Source of the DNA: JASHUC01 sp963849095
GTDB lineage: Bacteria; Pseudomonadota; Gammaproteobacteria; Steroidobacterales; Steroidobacteraceae
DNA: 64,000 bases
Reading direction: 5' to 3'
NCBI GenBank assembly: GCA_963849095.1
Contig: CAWKGA010000009.1
Coordinates: 372,001 to 436,000, forward strand
Part shown: piece after piece, positions 44,310 to 53,650 of the stretch
Layout of the letters: every line of letters begins with the position of its first letter
Numbering within the stretch: position 1 is the first letter of the stretch
Notes under the pieces: generated by a model
The model's database searches: none
What the model saw: the letters and a program-made list of their open reading frames with translations, nothing else
What the model was told of the DNA's origin: nothing
Program-made: the position numbers and the translations under genes

Positions 44310-45086
44310 TTAATTGAAGTTAGGCCCTGAACCTAAAATAGAGGCTGCCTGCAGACCGCAGGCGCGTATCTCCCTGGCACCGAGCTGCCGCTTGGAGACC
44401 GCGTACACCCCCGGCCGGCCGTACAAGTCGATCGTGGATTGATCGTCCAGGCGTCGAAGCGCCTCGCTGGCCCTGGCATTCACCCTCCGGCGCCGCAGCG
44501 CATCCCAACGGGTGTCGGGTGGCGGCGGTAACGGGGCGATTTCCACCTCGAACCAGCAACCGTTCACCCGATGCAACTGACGCGAGGCCGATACCTCGCG
44601 CCAGACTTGGGCTCGTTCACGATCCTTCGCCCGCTCTCGCTCGCGATAGGTTCGGCGCCACGAGAGCTCATCAGGATTGCGACGCAGGAGACCAGTCCGC
44701 GGATGCACGTACAGCGGCTGCCAGACGCGTCGCAAGCCGAGGAACTGTTTACCCAGATCAATGAGGTCACCGTCGACCACGCGGGTATGCACAGCCACGT
44801 AGTGGCCCAGATGCTCGAGGATGTGTCGCTGAACGGGATTACGGCTGTCGATCACGGCGCGCACCTCGCTGTACACCTTGTCCCAGGGGCGTCCAACCTG
44901 GCGCTCGAGGTAACGCGCCAGCGGGCGGAGATTTTCGTTGAGGGATTTGGGATCGCGGTAGCCCGCCTTCATAGGCAGAAACGCAGCATCGCTCTGGTCG
45001 CGGAACCTGCGGCCGTCACGGCCGCGAGGAACGCGACTCGGCGGACGCGGTCGCTCGACCAGGATCTTGGACATGTCGGCACGCAT
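44310..45086 (-). CDS. Conserved hypothetical protein
   Basis: 258 residues, very Arg-rich, no signal peptide or membrane segment. ATG 45086 has taggag 6 bases upstream, so it is preferred over ATG 45074 (MSKILVERPR). Features: a start rich in Arg/Pro, LNENLRPLARYLERQVGRPW, DKVYSEVRAVIDSRNPVQRH, then a long charged helix (RRTYRERERAKDRERAQV). I recall similar conserved proteins of unknown function in diverse bacteria but cannot name a family. Unlinked to its neighbours. Confidence 0.7.
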   Translation of the reverse strand: MRADMSKILVERPRPPSRVPRGRDGRRFRDQSDAAFLPMKAGYRDPKSLNENLRPLARYLERQVGRPWDKVYSEVRAVIDSRNPVQRHILEHLGHYVAVHTRVVDGDLIDLGKQFLGLRRVWQPLYVHPRTGLLRRNPDELSWRRTYRERERAKDRERAQVWREVSASRQLHRVNGCWFEVEIAPLPPPPDTRWDALRRRRVNARASEALRRLDDQSTIDLYGRPGVYAVSKRQLGAREIRACGLQAASILGSGPNFN

Positions 45087-45345
45087 CGGCGCTCCTAGGA
45101 ATCAGGTGCGCCGCGCGTTTGCAGCGACGGCTGGATTTGGCCCAGCCTTGAAGTTTAAGCGAACCGCGCTGTGGTGTCAGCTCGACCGACTTTAGGGCAG
45201 TGGGCCATTTTGACGGCGGGTCCGCCGCGGCGGCGATTTCCTCCAGAGACCACGCGACGTGTTGCTCATGCTATTGGAGGGCACGGCGAAATGCCCTGCA
45301 GTATGATGGTTGTGACGCGACTCCCACTCGAAGGAGTGGCTGACG

Positions 45346-46229
45346 ATGGCGGGACCCTTGTCACATCGGGCACTGCGTATTTCCGGTTGGGCAGCCGTCC
45401 TTCTCGTCGCGATGCTCACCACGGGCCGCGCCGCTGCGGCCCAGCCGGCAGATCAGTCGGCGCCGCAGGATTCACATCCGTTGCAGGAAGTGCAGGTCAC
45501 CGCCTCGAAGCTCAACCGGCGGACAATAAAGCGTATCACCATGCAGTTCCTGAGATCGCACGCGGCGCCGACCACGGAAATCCACCAGATCAGCCGGTGG
45601 TGGGTGGCTGAGTGTCCGCGAGTGGCCGGACTGCAGCCTGCGGCCGAAGCGCTGGTCTCGCGCCGCGTGGAGGAGGTCGCGCGGAGCGTCGGCGCACCGA
45701 CCTGGCGCGCGGGCAGGAAGTGCCGGACCAACATCGGGATCGTCTTCACCTCCGAGCCGCAGCAATTGCTGAATGAGATCGCCAAGGTCTCCCGGCTCTC
45801 GGCGACGTGTTCCGCGAGCGACACCACCTTCATAGCGCTATTCAAGCCTGGTATGTCACCTCCTGGACGAGGCTAGAGCCTGCGCCGGCCAGCCGCCTCA
45901 CCAAAGGCCTCGCGAGTGAGTTTCGCTACGTCTTCATAACCGTCAACACCCGCAAGGTAGCGGTAGCCGGAAAGTCGCTGCCGTGGATTTCCGACTACAT
46001 CGCCATGCTTACGCTCACGCAGATGGCCTCGCTCGATGGCTGCAGCGAGCTGCCGAGCATCATCGACGTGCTGTCGTCGGGCTGCGGAGCGAGGGAGAAG
46101 CCTCAGGCGCTCACCGACGCAGACACCGCGTACCTCAAAGCGCTCTATTCCGCGGACCTCATGATGAATCTCAACATCGAGCAGGGAGACATGCGCGATC
46201 GGATGGTGGCGGCGATCGTGGGCCGATAG
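45346..46229 (+). pseudogene. Secreted hypothetical protein with one frameshift
   Basis: Begins at ATG 45346 with aaggag 10 bases upstream and a signal peptide (SGWAAVLLVAMLTTGRAAAA), then LQEVQVTASKLNRRTIKRIT and RWWVAECPRVAGLQPAAEAL. The frame breaks around 45840 (TTFIALF) and resumes one frame over at IQAWYVTSWTRL, continuing to ISDYIAMLTLTQMASLDGCS and LKALYSADLMMNLNIEQGDM before stopping at 46229. Together the parts match one ~290-residue secreted family of unknown role seen in related bacteria. A single indel separates it from an intact gene. Confidence 0.75.
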
Positions 46230-46288
46230 ACAGGGCGAGCCGGCGCGAGTACGGCGCGGCAGGCATACAAACTGACCCACCACCGACT

Positions 46289-46729
46289 TCAGGGCTTTGC
46301 AGCGATTTTCGGATGCCACAATTCGATTCGCCCCGGGGTCGACGGATCGTTGGCAATATCGCCGGGTGATGGCCGATAGACCTTGGCGATATACGGCGGC
46401 TCGTGCCGCTCGATGAAATTCAGGATGCGTGGCTGTGCGGCAATGAAAACCCGTGCCAGTTCAGGATAGGGCGCATGGCCGACGACCACCAGCAACGCCA
46501 CACCGTGCTGCATTACGGTCGCCAATTCGTTCGGCTTGTAGCGAATGCGCCCGTCATGCGTGACCGCAATCCATCGTCGGGCGCCTATTTCGCGCAGCCA
46601 CTCTTCATCGGAGGTATCGTGCCGAAAGTGATCCACGTGGCGCTCCACTTTCAGGCCCGAGGCGCGCAGGATCTCGGGAAATTTCTTGCCGAGGTCGCGG
46701 TCCGTGAAGAAGACCGGCCCCGGGCTCAC
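46289..46729 (-). CDS. PIN-like toxin (VapC45 type)
   Basis: 146 residues: PVFFTDRDLGKKFPEILRAS, then HVDHFRHDTSDEEWLREIGA and RRWIAVTHDGRIRYKPNEL. The spaced acidic residues fit the short PIN-like nuclease group that pairs with DUF433-containing antitoxins. It overlaps the antitoxin by 4 bases. RNA cleavage is inferred from the fold. Confidence 0.78.
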   Translation of the reverse strand: MSPGPVFFTDRDLGKKFPEILRASGLKVERHVDHFRHDTSDEEWLREIGARRWIAVTHDGRIRYKPNELATVMQHGVALLVVVGHAPYPELARVFIAAQPRILNFIERHEPPYIAKVYRPSPGDIANDPSTPGRIELWHPKIAAKP

Positions 46730-47409
46730 GCGGCGCGCTCGTAGAGCACCGCCTCCATGATCTCGTCCGTCGTCAGGTCGTAGTCTTCGGCCAGATCATT
46801 GAGAGATTCGCCCGCGTCCATCCGCTCAACGATGGCACCGGTCGTGATACCTTTCTGAACCAGAACCGGTCTACCGAAGGCGACATGCGCATCGATGGCG
46901 ATCGGTCTAGCCGAGGTGATCAAATCACTGGACGTCACCGGAAACAGCCGGACCGGGAACTTCCATTCATCCCATTCGACCCGGGCCAAGTGCTCATTGA
47001 ACAACCGGCGCATGGCAACCTGGCCTGATGCCGACAGCTCGATCAGCTGGCCATAGCGATCCAATAGCAGCTTGCCGGCATCGGTACGCAATTCCGGGAT
47101 CAAGAGAAGCCGCTCAACCTTCAGGGACTGCTGGGCATAGCGAATAGCGCGGCGCAAGGCGTCCATTTTCACACCGTGATCGGTACGCAGGGAACGCAGT
47201 ACATGCGCTTCGATGAGGTTCCAGAAGGACAGCGTCGGCGGGGGATTTTTGGCCGGGCGCATTAGCGGACTGGAGTGGGCCGTGCCGGCTCCCTTCGGGT
47301 AAGGACGGCCCACAAACCAGGAACGCAAGGTGGCCGGCGCCACCTTGAGGTAGCGGGCGGCTTCGGCAACGCTGTACGCCGGCTGGTTGCGGATGTCCGT
47401 CTTGACCAT
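46726..47409 (-). CDS. MerR-like/DUF433 antitoxin
   Basis: 227 residues. The N-terminal helix-turn-helix is MerR-like (YSVAEAARYLKVAPATLRSW), the middle is a helical dimerisation region, and the end is DUF433 (AFGRPVLVQKGITTGAIVER, LAEDYDLTTDEIMEAVLYE), which binds PIN-like toxins in VapBC45-type modules. ATG 47409 begins at the DNA-binding domain. Autoregulation is likely, but no clear operator was identified. Confidence 0.8.
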   Translation of the reverse strand: MVKTDIRNQPAYSVAEAARYLKVAPATLRSWFVGRPYPKGAGTAHSSPLMRPAKNPPPTLSFWNLIEAHVLRSLRTDHGVKMDALRRAIRYAQQSLKVERLLLIPELRTDAGKLLLDRYGQLIELSASGQVAMRRLFNEHLARVEWDEWKFPVRLFPVTSSDLITSARPIAIDAHVAFGRPVLVQKGITTGAIVERMDAGESLNDLAEDYDLTTDEIMEAVLYERAA

Positions 47410-47859
47410 ACGGAAGATGCGCTCCTACGAGTCTGGAGGCTGGTACCGCATTGTACTGACCATAGCGGGTCAGGCCCAGCCTTCCTGCGGGGGACGATGC
47501 TGCTGAGAAGGACCGCGCCTGGACGCTCTTACATCGAACCGGTTTTGCGGCGAGCAGCAACTCGCGCATCATCGCAACCGACTCGGAACTGACTCGGAAG
47601 CTGATCGCTTCCGAGTAGCTGAACACACGCGGCCGCGCAGCCGGTTCGTCACTTCGGCCGAGCCCATTTGTACGATCGTCCCGCGATTGTGAGCCGGATC
47701 ATGGGGGGTACCGTTACCGGGGGCGACAGCGAGTGTGAATGCCAGCGCCAGCGGAACGAATATGACCACAAAACGGAGCGAATCCGCCGTCAGCGGCGCG
47801 GGTCCACGTCTTTCTGTGGCATTCTTATCGGCGTCGATGCAGGCACGCCTTGGACGCAC
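47410..47859. other. Right island border and gmk leader, no gene
   Basis: 450 bases without a supported gene. 47579-47615 holds a structured repeat (gactcggaa twice and an inverted ctcggaagc/gcttccgag) that resembles 26554-26589. The change from island to core probably falls between 47620 and 47850; no direct repeat with the left border was found. Confidence 0.5.
47579..47615. repeat. Repeat shared with 26554-26589
   Basis: The two ~37-base segments agree at about 33 or more positions with one single-base gap: both begin cgactcggaa, contain a second actcggaa and end cgcttccgagt. Each can fold through cggaagc/gcttccg. They bracket a 21 kb part of the island. Confidence 0.5.
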
Positions 47860-48546
47860 ATGGGGCAATCGGGACAATCGGAGCCACAGGCTGGCGACAC
47901 TCCGGGGGTGAAGGGGTCGCGCCCGAGGCGCGGCCGGCTCTTCGTGATCTCCGCACCTTCGGGCGCCGGCAAGACTTCCCTCGTGAAGGCGCTGCTCGAG
48001 CGCAATCCCGCCCTGCGCGTCTCCGTCTCCCACACCACGCGCAAGCCCCGGCCGCACGAGGCGCACGGCCGGGAGTACTACTTCGTCTCGATCGAGGAGT
48101 TCCGCGACCTCGTGGCGCGCGGCGCGTTCCTGGAGCACGCGCAGGTCTTCGACAACTATTACGGCACGGGCCGGGAGACCGTCGAGCGGCTCCTGGCAGC
48201 GGGAACCAACGTCGTGCTGGAGATCGATTGGCAGGGTGCTCGGCAGGTGCGTGCAGCGCTGCCCGAGTGCATCACGATCTTCATCCTCCCCCCTTCGCGC
48301 GGCGCGCTGGAGGAACGGCTCACGCAGCGGCGGACCGACTCCGCTGAGGTCATCGCAAGGCGCCTTCGGGACGCGGTGGGCGACATGCGCCACGCGAGCG
48401 AATTCGACTACGTCGTGGTGAACGACCGCTTCGACGCGGCGGTGGACGACCTCGGGGCCATCATCGCCGGCCACGGCGAGGCCCTCCACAAGGACCGGGA
48501 GGCGATCCGGCCGCTGCTGCGCGAGCTGCTGGGCGGCGAGGGATAA
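47860..48546 (+). CDS. gmk: Guanylate kinase
   Basis: Phosphorylates GMP to GDP. P-loop SAPSGAGKTS (31-40), GMP-binding HTTRKPRPHEAHGREYYFV and lid region RRTDSAEVIARRL. The start is uncertain: ATG 47860 gives 228 residues, GTG 47908 gives 212, closer to the usual ~205; neither has a strong ribosome binding site. The longer frame from 47668 is non-homologous leader. First core gene right of the island, followed by rpoZ after 89 bases. Confidence 0.96.
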   Translation: MGQSGQSEPQAGDTPGVKGSRPRRGRLFVISAPSGAGKTSLVKALLERNPALRVSVSHTTRKPRPHEAHGREYYFVSIEEFRDLVARGAFLEHAQVFDNYYGTGRETVERLLAAGTNVVLEIDWQGARQVRAALPECITIFILPPSRGALEERLTQRRTDSAEVIARRLRDAVGDMRHASEFDYVVVNDRFDAAVDDLGAIIAGHGEALHKDREAIRPLLRELLGGEG

Positions 48547-48635
48547 CTGGCCAGGGCGGCACCTTTTCCGGTACAATCAACCATCTGCGTCGCCCGCCCC
48601 GCTGGGCGCCCATCCGTACTCCCACGAGCTCAACC

Positions 48636-48917
48636 ATGGCACGTATCACCGTCGAAGATTGCTTGCACAACGTCGATAACCTCTTCCAGCTGGTGCTGCT
48701 CGCCTCTCAGCGCGCGCGCCGCCTCGCGAACGGGGCCGAGCCGACCGTGGCGTGGGAGAACGACAAGCCCACCGTCGTCGCGCTGCGCGAGATCGCCGAG
48801 GGCAACATTACCTCCGATATGCTGCGCGAGCCGGAGCCCGCCCCGGAGCAGCCCGTCATGTCGGAAGCTGAACACCAGTCCACCTTCCGCGCTCCACAGT
48901 TCGGCCTCGGAGACTGA
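48636..48917 (+). CDS. rpoZ: RNA polymerase omega subunit
   Basis: 93 residues: MARITVEDCLHNVDNLFQLV, LASQRARRLANG, KPTVVALREIAEGNI. Aids assembly of RNA polymerase and forms part of a ppGpp site, fitting the next gene. A tacaat box at 48572-48577 could be the -10 of its own promoter. The acidic C-terminal tail is slightly longer than in E. coli. Confidence 0.96.
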   Translation: MARITVEDCLHNVDNLFQLVLLASQRARRLANGAEPTVAWENDKPTVVALREIAEGNITSDMLREPEPAPEQPVMSEAEHQSTFRAPQFGLGD

Positions 48918-48932
48918 CCGCCGATCTCCCGT

Positions 48933-51128
48933 ATGGACTATGCGTCTTCGCTGCTGGGACTGCTCCCCGGTGGAAGGCGCACTCCGGGGTTGAAAGAGCT
49001 GCTCGGGGCCGTCGGCGCCTACCTGCCGCCTGACCAGGTCGAGCGCATTCGCGAGGCGGCGGAGTTCGGCGCCTCGGCGCACAAGGGCCAGAAGCGCCTC
49101 TCCGGCGAGCCCTTCATCGCACACCCTGTCGCGGCCGCCTCCATCCTCGCGGACCTGCATCTCGATGCGGACACCATCGTCGCGGCCATCCTGCACGATG
49201 TGATCGAGGACACGCCGACGCCGAAGGACCAGCTCGCCGCGCGCTTCGGGGCGGACGTTGCGGAGCTCGTGGACGGCGTCACGAAGCTCGACCAGATCAA
49301 GTTCAAGAGTCGCGAGGAAGCCCAGGCGGAGAGCTTCCGCAAGATGGTGCTCGCGATGGTGCGGGACCTGCGCGTCGTCCTGGTGAAGCTCGCGGACCGC
49401 ACGCACAACATGCGGACGATCGAGGCGGTGGCGCCCGCCCGGCGGCGGGCGATCGCGCGCGAGACGCTCGACATCTACGCGCCGATCGCCGAGCGCCTCG
49501 GCCTCTACAATCTCAAGCTCGAGCTGGAGGATCTCGGGTTCGCGGCGCTCTATCCGCAGCGCTATCGCGTGCTGGAGCGGGCGCTGAAGCGCGCGCGCGG
49601 CAACCAGAAGGAGTTCCTGAAGAAGATCGAGCCGCAGATCACCGCGGCGCTCATGAAAAGCGGCATTGCGGCTCGTGTGGAGACGCGCGAGAAGCATCTC
49701 TACAGCATCTACAAGAAGATGCAGCGCAAGCGCTCGACTCTCAACGAGATCATCGACGTGTACGGACTGCGCATCGTCGTCGACGCGGCCGACACCTGCT
49801 ACCGCGCACTTGGCAGTGTGCACAGCGTCTTCAAGCCCATGCCGGGCCGCTTCAAGGACTACATCGCCATTCCGCGCGTCAACGGCTACCAGTCGCTGCA
49901 CACGACGCTCTTCGGTCCCAATGGCGTGCCGATCGAGGTGCAAATCCGCACCGATGACATGCATCGCATGGCCGAGTCGGGCATCGCCGCGCACTGGCGG
50001 TACAAGGCGGGCGAGGAGGCCGACTCGGCGCAGCACGAGCGGGCGCGGGAGTGGCTGCGGCATCTCGTCGAGCTGCAGGCCGGAGGCAGCTCCGAGGAGT
50101 TCCTCGAGAGTGTGAAGGTCGACCTCTTTCCCGACAAGGTCTACGTCTTCACCCCGAAGGGCGAGATCCTGCGGCTGCCGAGCGGCTCGACCGTGGTCGA
50201 CTTCGCGTACGCCGTGCATACCGACATCGGCAACCGCTGCGTCGCCGCCAAGGTGGATCGGCGCTTGACGCCTCTGCGCACGGCGCTGCGCAACGGACAG
50301 ACGGTGGAGATCATCACGGCCAAGGGCGCGATGCCGAATCCTTCCTGGGTGAACTTCGTGGTGAGCGCGAAGGCCCGCACCGCGATCCGCCACTATCTGA
50401 AGAGCCTGCGGCGCACGGAGGCGATCGCCCTCGGGCAGCGGCTGTTCAATCAAGCGCTCGGGGAGTTCCGCCTCTCGATCGAGGAGATCAGCCACGCCTC
50501 GATGCAGGCGTCCGTCGCCGAGCTCGGCATGAAGGACCTCGACGAGCTCTTCGAGAAGATCGGTCTCGGAGAGCGGCTCGCTCCGCTCGTCGCGCGGCGC
50601 CTGCTTCCGGCCGAGCCGCTGGAAGACGGCGCGTCCGGAGGCTCGGCTGCGCCGCTCGCCGTGGCAGGCACCGAGGGGCTGCTCGTAGCGTATGCCCGGT
50701 GCTGCCACCCAATACCGTACGACACGATCTTCGCGTTTCTATCGAGCGGCCGCGGCATCGTCATTCACCGCGAGACATGCGTGAACGTAGAGGACTATCG
50801 CAAGCATCCGGAGAAGTGGCTGCCCGTCTCGTGGCAGACGACTCCCGACCGGCTGTTCAGCTCTCAGATTCGCGTGGACGTCCCCAACCGGACGGGCATG
50901 CTCGCGGCCGTCGCCGCGGCCATCGCCAGCACGGAGACCAACATCGATCACGTCTCGGTGGACGAGCGGGACGTCAACACCTCCGCGCTGGTATTCGAGC
51001 TGAAAGTGCGCGACCGCAAGCAGCTTGCGCGTATCATTCGCACGATCCGGCGCATGCCCGATGTGCTGCGCGTCGCGCGCACGATCGCCGCTCGCTCCTC
51101 CGCAAAGGCTCGCAAGCATGACTCGTGA
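48933..51128 (+). CDS. spoT: Bifunctional (p)ppGpp synthetase/hydrolase
   Basis: 731 residues. N-terminal HD hydrolase (ILHDVIEDTPTP, His 88-Asp 89), synthetase domain (YGLRIVVDAADTCYRALGSV, RVNGYQSLHTTLFGP), TGS domain (VYVFTPKGEILRLPSGSTVV), helical and zinc-finger-like region (CCHPIPYD) and C-terminal ACT domain. Both catalytic centres look intact, so it is the bifunctional Rel/SpoT type. It follows rpoZ by 15 bases; its 3' end overlaps ridA by 11 bases. Confidence 0.95.
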   Translation: MDYASSLLGLLPGGRRTPGLKELLGAVGAYLPPDQVERIREAAEFGASAHKGQKRLSGEPFIAHPVAAASILADLHLDADTIVAAILHDVIEDTPTPKDQLAARFGADVAELVDGVTKLDQIKFKSREEAQAESFRKMVLAMVRDLRVVLVKLADRTHNMRTIEAVAPARRRAIARETLDIYAPIAERLGLYNLKLELEDLGFAALYPQRYRVLERALKRARGNQKEFLKKIEPQITAALMKSGIAARVETREKHLYSIYKKMQRKRSTLNEIIDVYGLRIVVDAADTCYRALGSVHSVFKPMPGRFKDYIAIPRVNGYQSLHTTLFGPNGVPIEVQIRTDDMHRMAESGIAAHWRYKAGEEADSAQHERAREWLRHLVELQAGGSSEEFLESVKVDLFPDKVYVFTPKGEILRLPSGSTVVDFAYAVHTDIGNRCVAAKVDRRLTPLRTALRNGQTVEIITAKGAMPNPSWVNFVVSAKARTAIRHYLKSLRRTEAIALGQRLFNQALGEFRLSIEEISHASMQASVAELGMKDLDELFEKIGLGERLAPLVARRLLPAEPLEDGASGGSAAPLAVAGTEGLLVAYARCCHPIPYDTIFAFLSSGRGIVIHRETCVNVEDYRKHPEKWLPVSWQTTPDRLFSSQIRVDVPNRTGMLAAVAAAIASTETNIDHVSVDERDVNTSALVFELKVRDRKQLARIIRTIRRMPDVLRVARTIAARSSAKARKHDS

Positions 51129-51498
51129 GATCATCCACACCCCGCGCGCGCCCCAGGCGATCGGCACGTACTCGCAGGCGGTCCGCGTCGGCGACACCGT
51201 CTATGTCTCGGGTCAGATTCCGCTCGATCCCGCGGGACAGCTCGTGGTCGGGGACATCGACGCCGAGATCCGGCGAGTCTTCGAGAACCTGAAGGCGATC
51301 GCCGAGGCGGCCGGCGGCTCCCTCGCAAACGTCGCGAAGCTCACCGTATTTCTCACCGACCTCGCGCACTTCGGCAAGGTGAACGAGATCATGGCCACGT
51401 ACTTCGCCGCACCGTTCCCGGCTCGTGCCGTGATCGGTGTCGCGCAGCTGCCGCGGGGCGCGCGCGTCGAGGTGGAGTGCATTCTCGCTCTTGGCTGA
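51118..51498 (+). CDS. ridA: Reactive enamine/imine deaminase RidA
   Basis: 126 residues from ATG 51118, overlapping the spoT stop. YjgF/YER057c/UK114 family: AIGTYSQAV, VYVSGQIPLDPAGQLV, QVFENLK-like RRVFENLKAIAEAAGGS, and the active-site Arg in FPARAVIGVAQLPRGARVEV with a final Glu. Hydrolyses 2-aminoacrylate formed by PLP enzymes. Confidence 0.95.
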   Translation: MTREIIHTPRAPQAIGTYSQAVRVGDTVYVSGQIPLDPAGQLVVGDIDAEIRRVFENLKAIAEAAGGSLANVAKLTVFLTDLAHFGKVNEIMATYFAAPFPARAVIGVAQLPRGARVEVECILALG

Positions 51499-53614
51499 AG
51501 CGCTCAAATCGTCCGCGTCTGAGCCCGCACCGCCGGAGCAGCGGCCGGTCACCGCGCTGCGGGGCGTGGGCCCGGCGCTCGCGGAAAAGCTGCACCGTCT
51601 CGGTGTGGAGCGGGTCCAGGATCTGCTGTTCGTGCTCCCGCTGCGCTACGAGGACCGCACGCGCATTGTCCCCGTTGGCTCCCTCGTGCCGGGGATCCGC
51701 GCGGCCGTCGAAGGAGAAGTGCAGCTGACGGAGGTCGTCTTCCGCCGCCGGCGGCAGCTCCTCTCGCGGATCTCCGACGGCTCGGGGTTTCTCACGCTGC
51801 GGTTCTTTCATTTCTCCGCCGCACAGCAGGCCGGGCTCGCGCGCGGCACGCGGCTGCGCTGCTTCGGAGAGGTGCGGCGCGGTCCGTTGGGGCTGGAGAT
51901 CGTCCACCCGGAATACAGACGAGTGCTCGGGAGCGAGGCGCTCGAGGAGACGCTGACGCCGGTCTATCCGGCGACCGAGGGGCTGACACAGGGCCGGCTG
52001 CGCATGCTCATCGGCCAGGCGCTGAGCGAGCTCGAGGCCGCAGACCGCCGCTGGGCCGGTGTCAGCGACTGGGTTCCCCCCGAGGTGCTGGCGACGCTCG
52101 ACCTGCCGTCCCTCGGCGAGGCGCTGCGCTACGTGCATCGGCCCCCGCGCTCGGCGCATCTCGAGGAGCTCGCGAGAGGACGCCACCCGGCGCAGCGCCG
52201 CCTCGCGTTCGAGGAGCTGCTGGCTCACCACCTCTGCCTGAAACTGCTCAAGCGCTCCGTCCAGGCGGACGAGGCCTGGCCGCTCCGCGATCCGGCGGGC
52301 CTCGCTTCGCGCCTGCTCGAGTCGTTGCCGTTCGAGCTCACCGGCGCTCAGCAGCGAGCCTTCGGGGAGGTCCGGGGCGACCTGCTCGAGAGCCGTCCCA
52401 TGGTGCGGCTGCTGCAGGGCGATGTCGGATGCGGCAAGACGGTGGTCGCGGCGGCTGCCGCCGCGCTTGCGGCAGGTACCGGCTGCCAGGCCGCCCTGAT
52501 GGCGCCCACCGAGCTGCTCGCCGAGCAGCACTGGCGCAACCTTTGCGACTGGTTCCAGCCGCTTGGTATTCCTGTGGCGCTGGTCTCCGGATCGTTGCCG
52601 GCACGGATTCGCCGGAATGCAATGGAGACAATTGCCTCGGGGGAGATACAAATAGCTGTTGGCACACATGCATTGTTTCAAGAAGGAATCAGTTTCCACA
52701 AGCTGGCGTTGATCATCGTCGATGAGCAGCACCGCTTTGGTGTCCAGCAGCGCCTGAAACTCAAGGAGAAAGGCTTGCGGGCGGGCCGCTTTCCGCACCA
52801 GCTCATCATGACCGCCACGCCCATCCCGCGAACGCTGGCCATGACGGCGTACGCCGATCTCGACATCTCGGTCATCGATGAGCTGCCTCCGGGCCGAACG
52901 CCCGTGCAGACCGTGGTCGTTCCGGAGCAGCGGCGGCCGGAGGTCGTCCAGCGGATCCTCGACGCCTGCCGCTCCGGAGCCCAGGCGTACTGGGTCTGCC
53001 CCCTCATCGACGAGTCCGAGGAGCTGCGCTACCAGGCCGTCGAGGAGACGGCGGCGGCTCTGGCCGAGGCACTGCCAGGCGTCCGCGTCGGCCTGGTTCA
53101 CGGGCGACAGCCGCCGTCCGCGAAGGAAACGGCGATGGGCGGCTTCAAGAGCGGGCGGATCCAGCTGCTGGTCGCGACGACGGTGATCGAGGTCGGAGTC
53201 GACGTGCCGAACGCGACGCTCATGGTCATCGAGAACGCGGAAGCCTTGGGGCTCGCCCAGCTGCACCAGCTGCGAGGGCGAGTCGGGCGCGGCTCGGACG
53301 CGAGCGCCTGCGTAATGCTCTATCGAGCGCCCCTGTCACCGCTCGCCCGGGAGCGGCTGAAGGCCATCCGCGAGACCGGCGACGGCTTCGAAATCGCGCG
53401 GCGCGACCTGACGCTCCGCGGGCCGGGCGAGCTGCTCGGCACCCGCCAGACCGGCCTCGCGCAGCTGCGGGTCGCCGACCTGATCCGCGATGCCGATCTG
53501 CTGCCGCGCGTGCAGGCGGCGGCGGAGCTGATGCTCCAAGCGCATCCCGACCGCATCGGGCCGCTCGCCGCGCGCTGGGTCGGCACGGACGAGCGCTACG
53601 GACGGGTGGGCTGA
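51491..53614 (+). CDS. recG: ATP-dependent DNA helicase RecG
   Basis: 707 residues from TTG 51491, which overlaps the ridA stop; GTG 51437 is a longer alternative. An N-terminal wedge/OB domain (FLTLRFFHFS) for fork binding is followed by the SF2 motor: Walker A LLQGDVGCGKTVVA, DEQH in IIVDEQHRFGVQQR, MTATPIPRTLAMTAYADLD, and the RecG motif QLRGRVGRGSD with the following TRG region. Remodels stalled forks and Holliday junctions. Full length. Confidence 0.94.
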   Translation: MAEALKSSASEPAPPEQRPVTALRGVGPALAEKLHRLGVERVQDLLFVLPLRYEDRTRIVPVGSLVPGIRAAVEGEVQLTEVVFRRRRQLLSRISDGSGFLTLRFFHFSAAQQAGLARGTRLRCFGEVRRGPLGLEIVHPEYRRVLGSEALEETLTPVYPATEGLTQGRLRMLIGQALSELEAADRRWAGVSDWVPPEVLATLDLPSLGEALRYVHRPPRSAHLEELARGRHPAQRRLAFEELLAHHLCLKLLKRSVQADEAWPLRDPAGLASRLLESLPFELTGAQQRAFGEVRGDLLESRPMVRLLQGDVGCGKTVVAAAAAALAAGTGCQAALMAPTELLAEQHWRNLCDWFQPLGIPVALVSGSLPARIRRNAMETIASGEIQIAVGTHALFQEGISFHKLALIIVDEQHRFGVQQRLKLKEKGLRAGRFPHQLIMTATPIPRTLAMTAYADLDISVIDELPPGRTPVQTVVVPEQRRPEVVQRILDACRSGAQAYWVCPLIDESEELRYQAVEETAAALAEALPGVRVGLVHGRQPPSAKETAMGGFKSGRIQLLVATTVIEVGVDVPNATLMVIENAEALGLAQLHQLRGRVGRGSDASACVMLYRAPLSPLARERLKAIRETGDGFEIARRDLTLRGPGELLGTRQTGLAQLRVADLIRDADLLPRVQAAAELMLQAHPDRIGPLAARWVGTDERYGRVG

Positions 53615-53650
53615 GGACGAACGGGCCGGGGACAGGTAGGCTTAAGCGGC

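Noticed and set aside
48630..50708. 692-codon minus-strand frame opposite spoT
   Set aside because: Shadow of an unmistakable SpoT; no start context.
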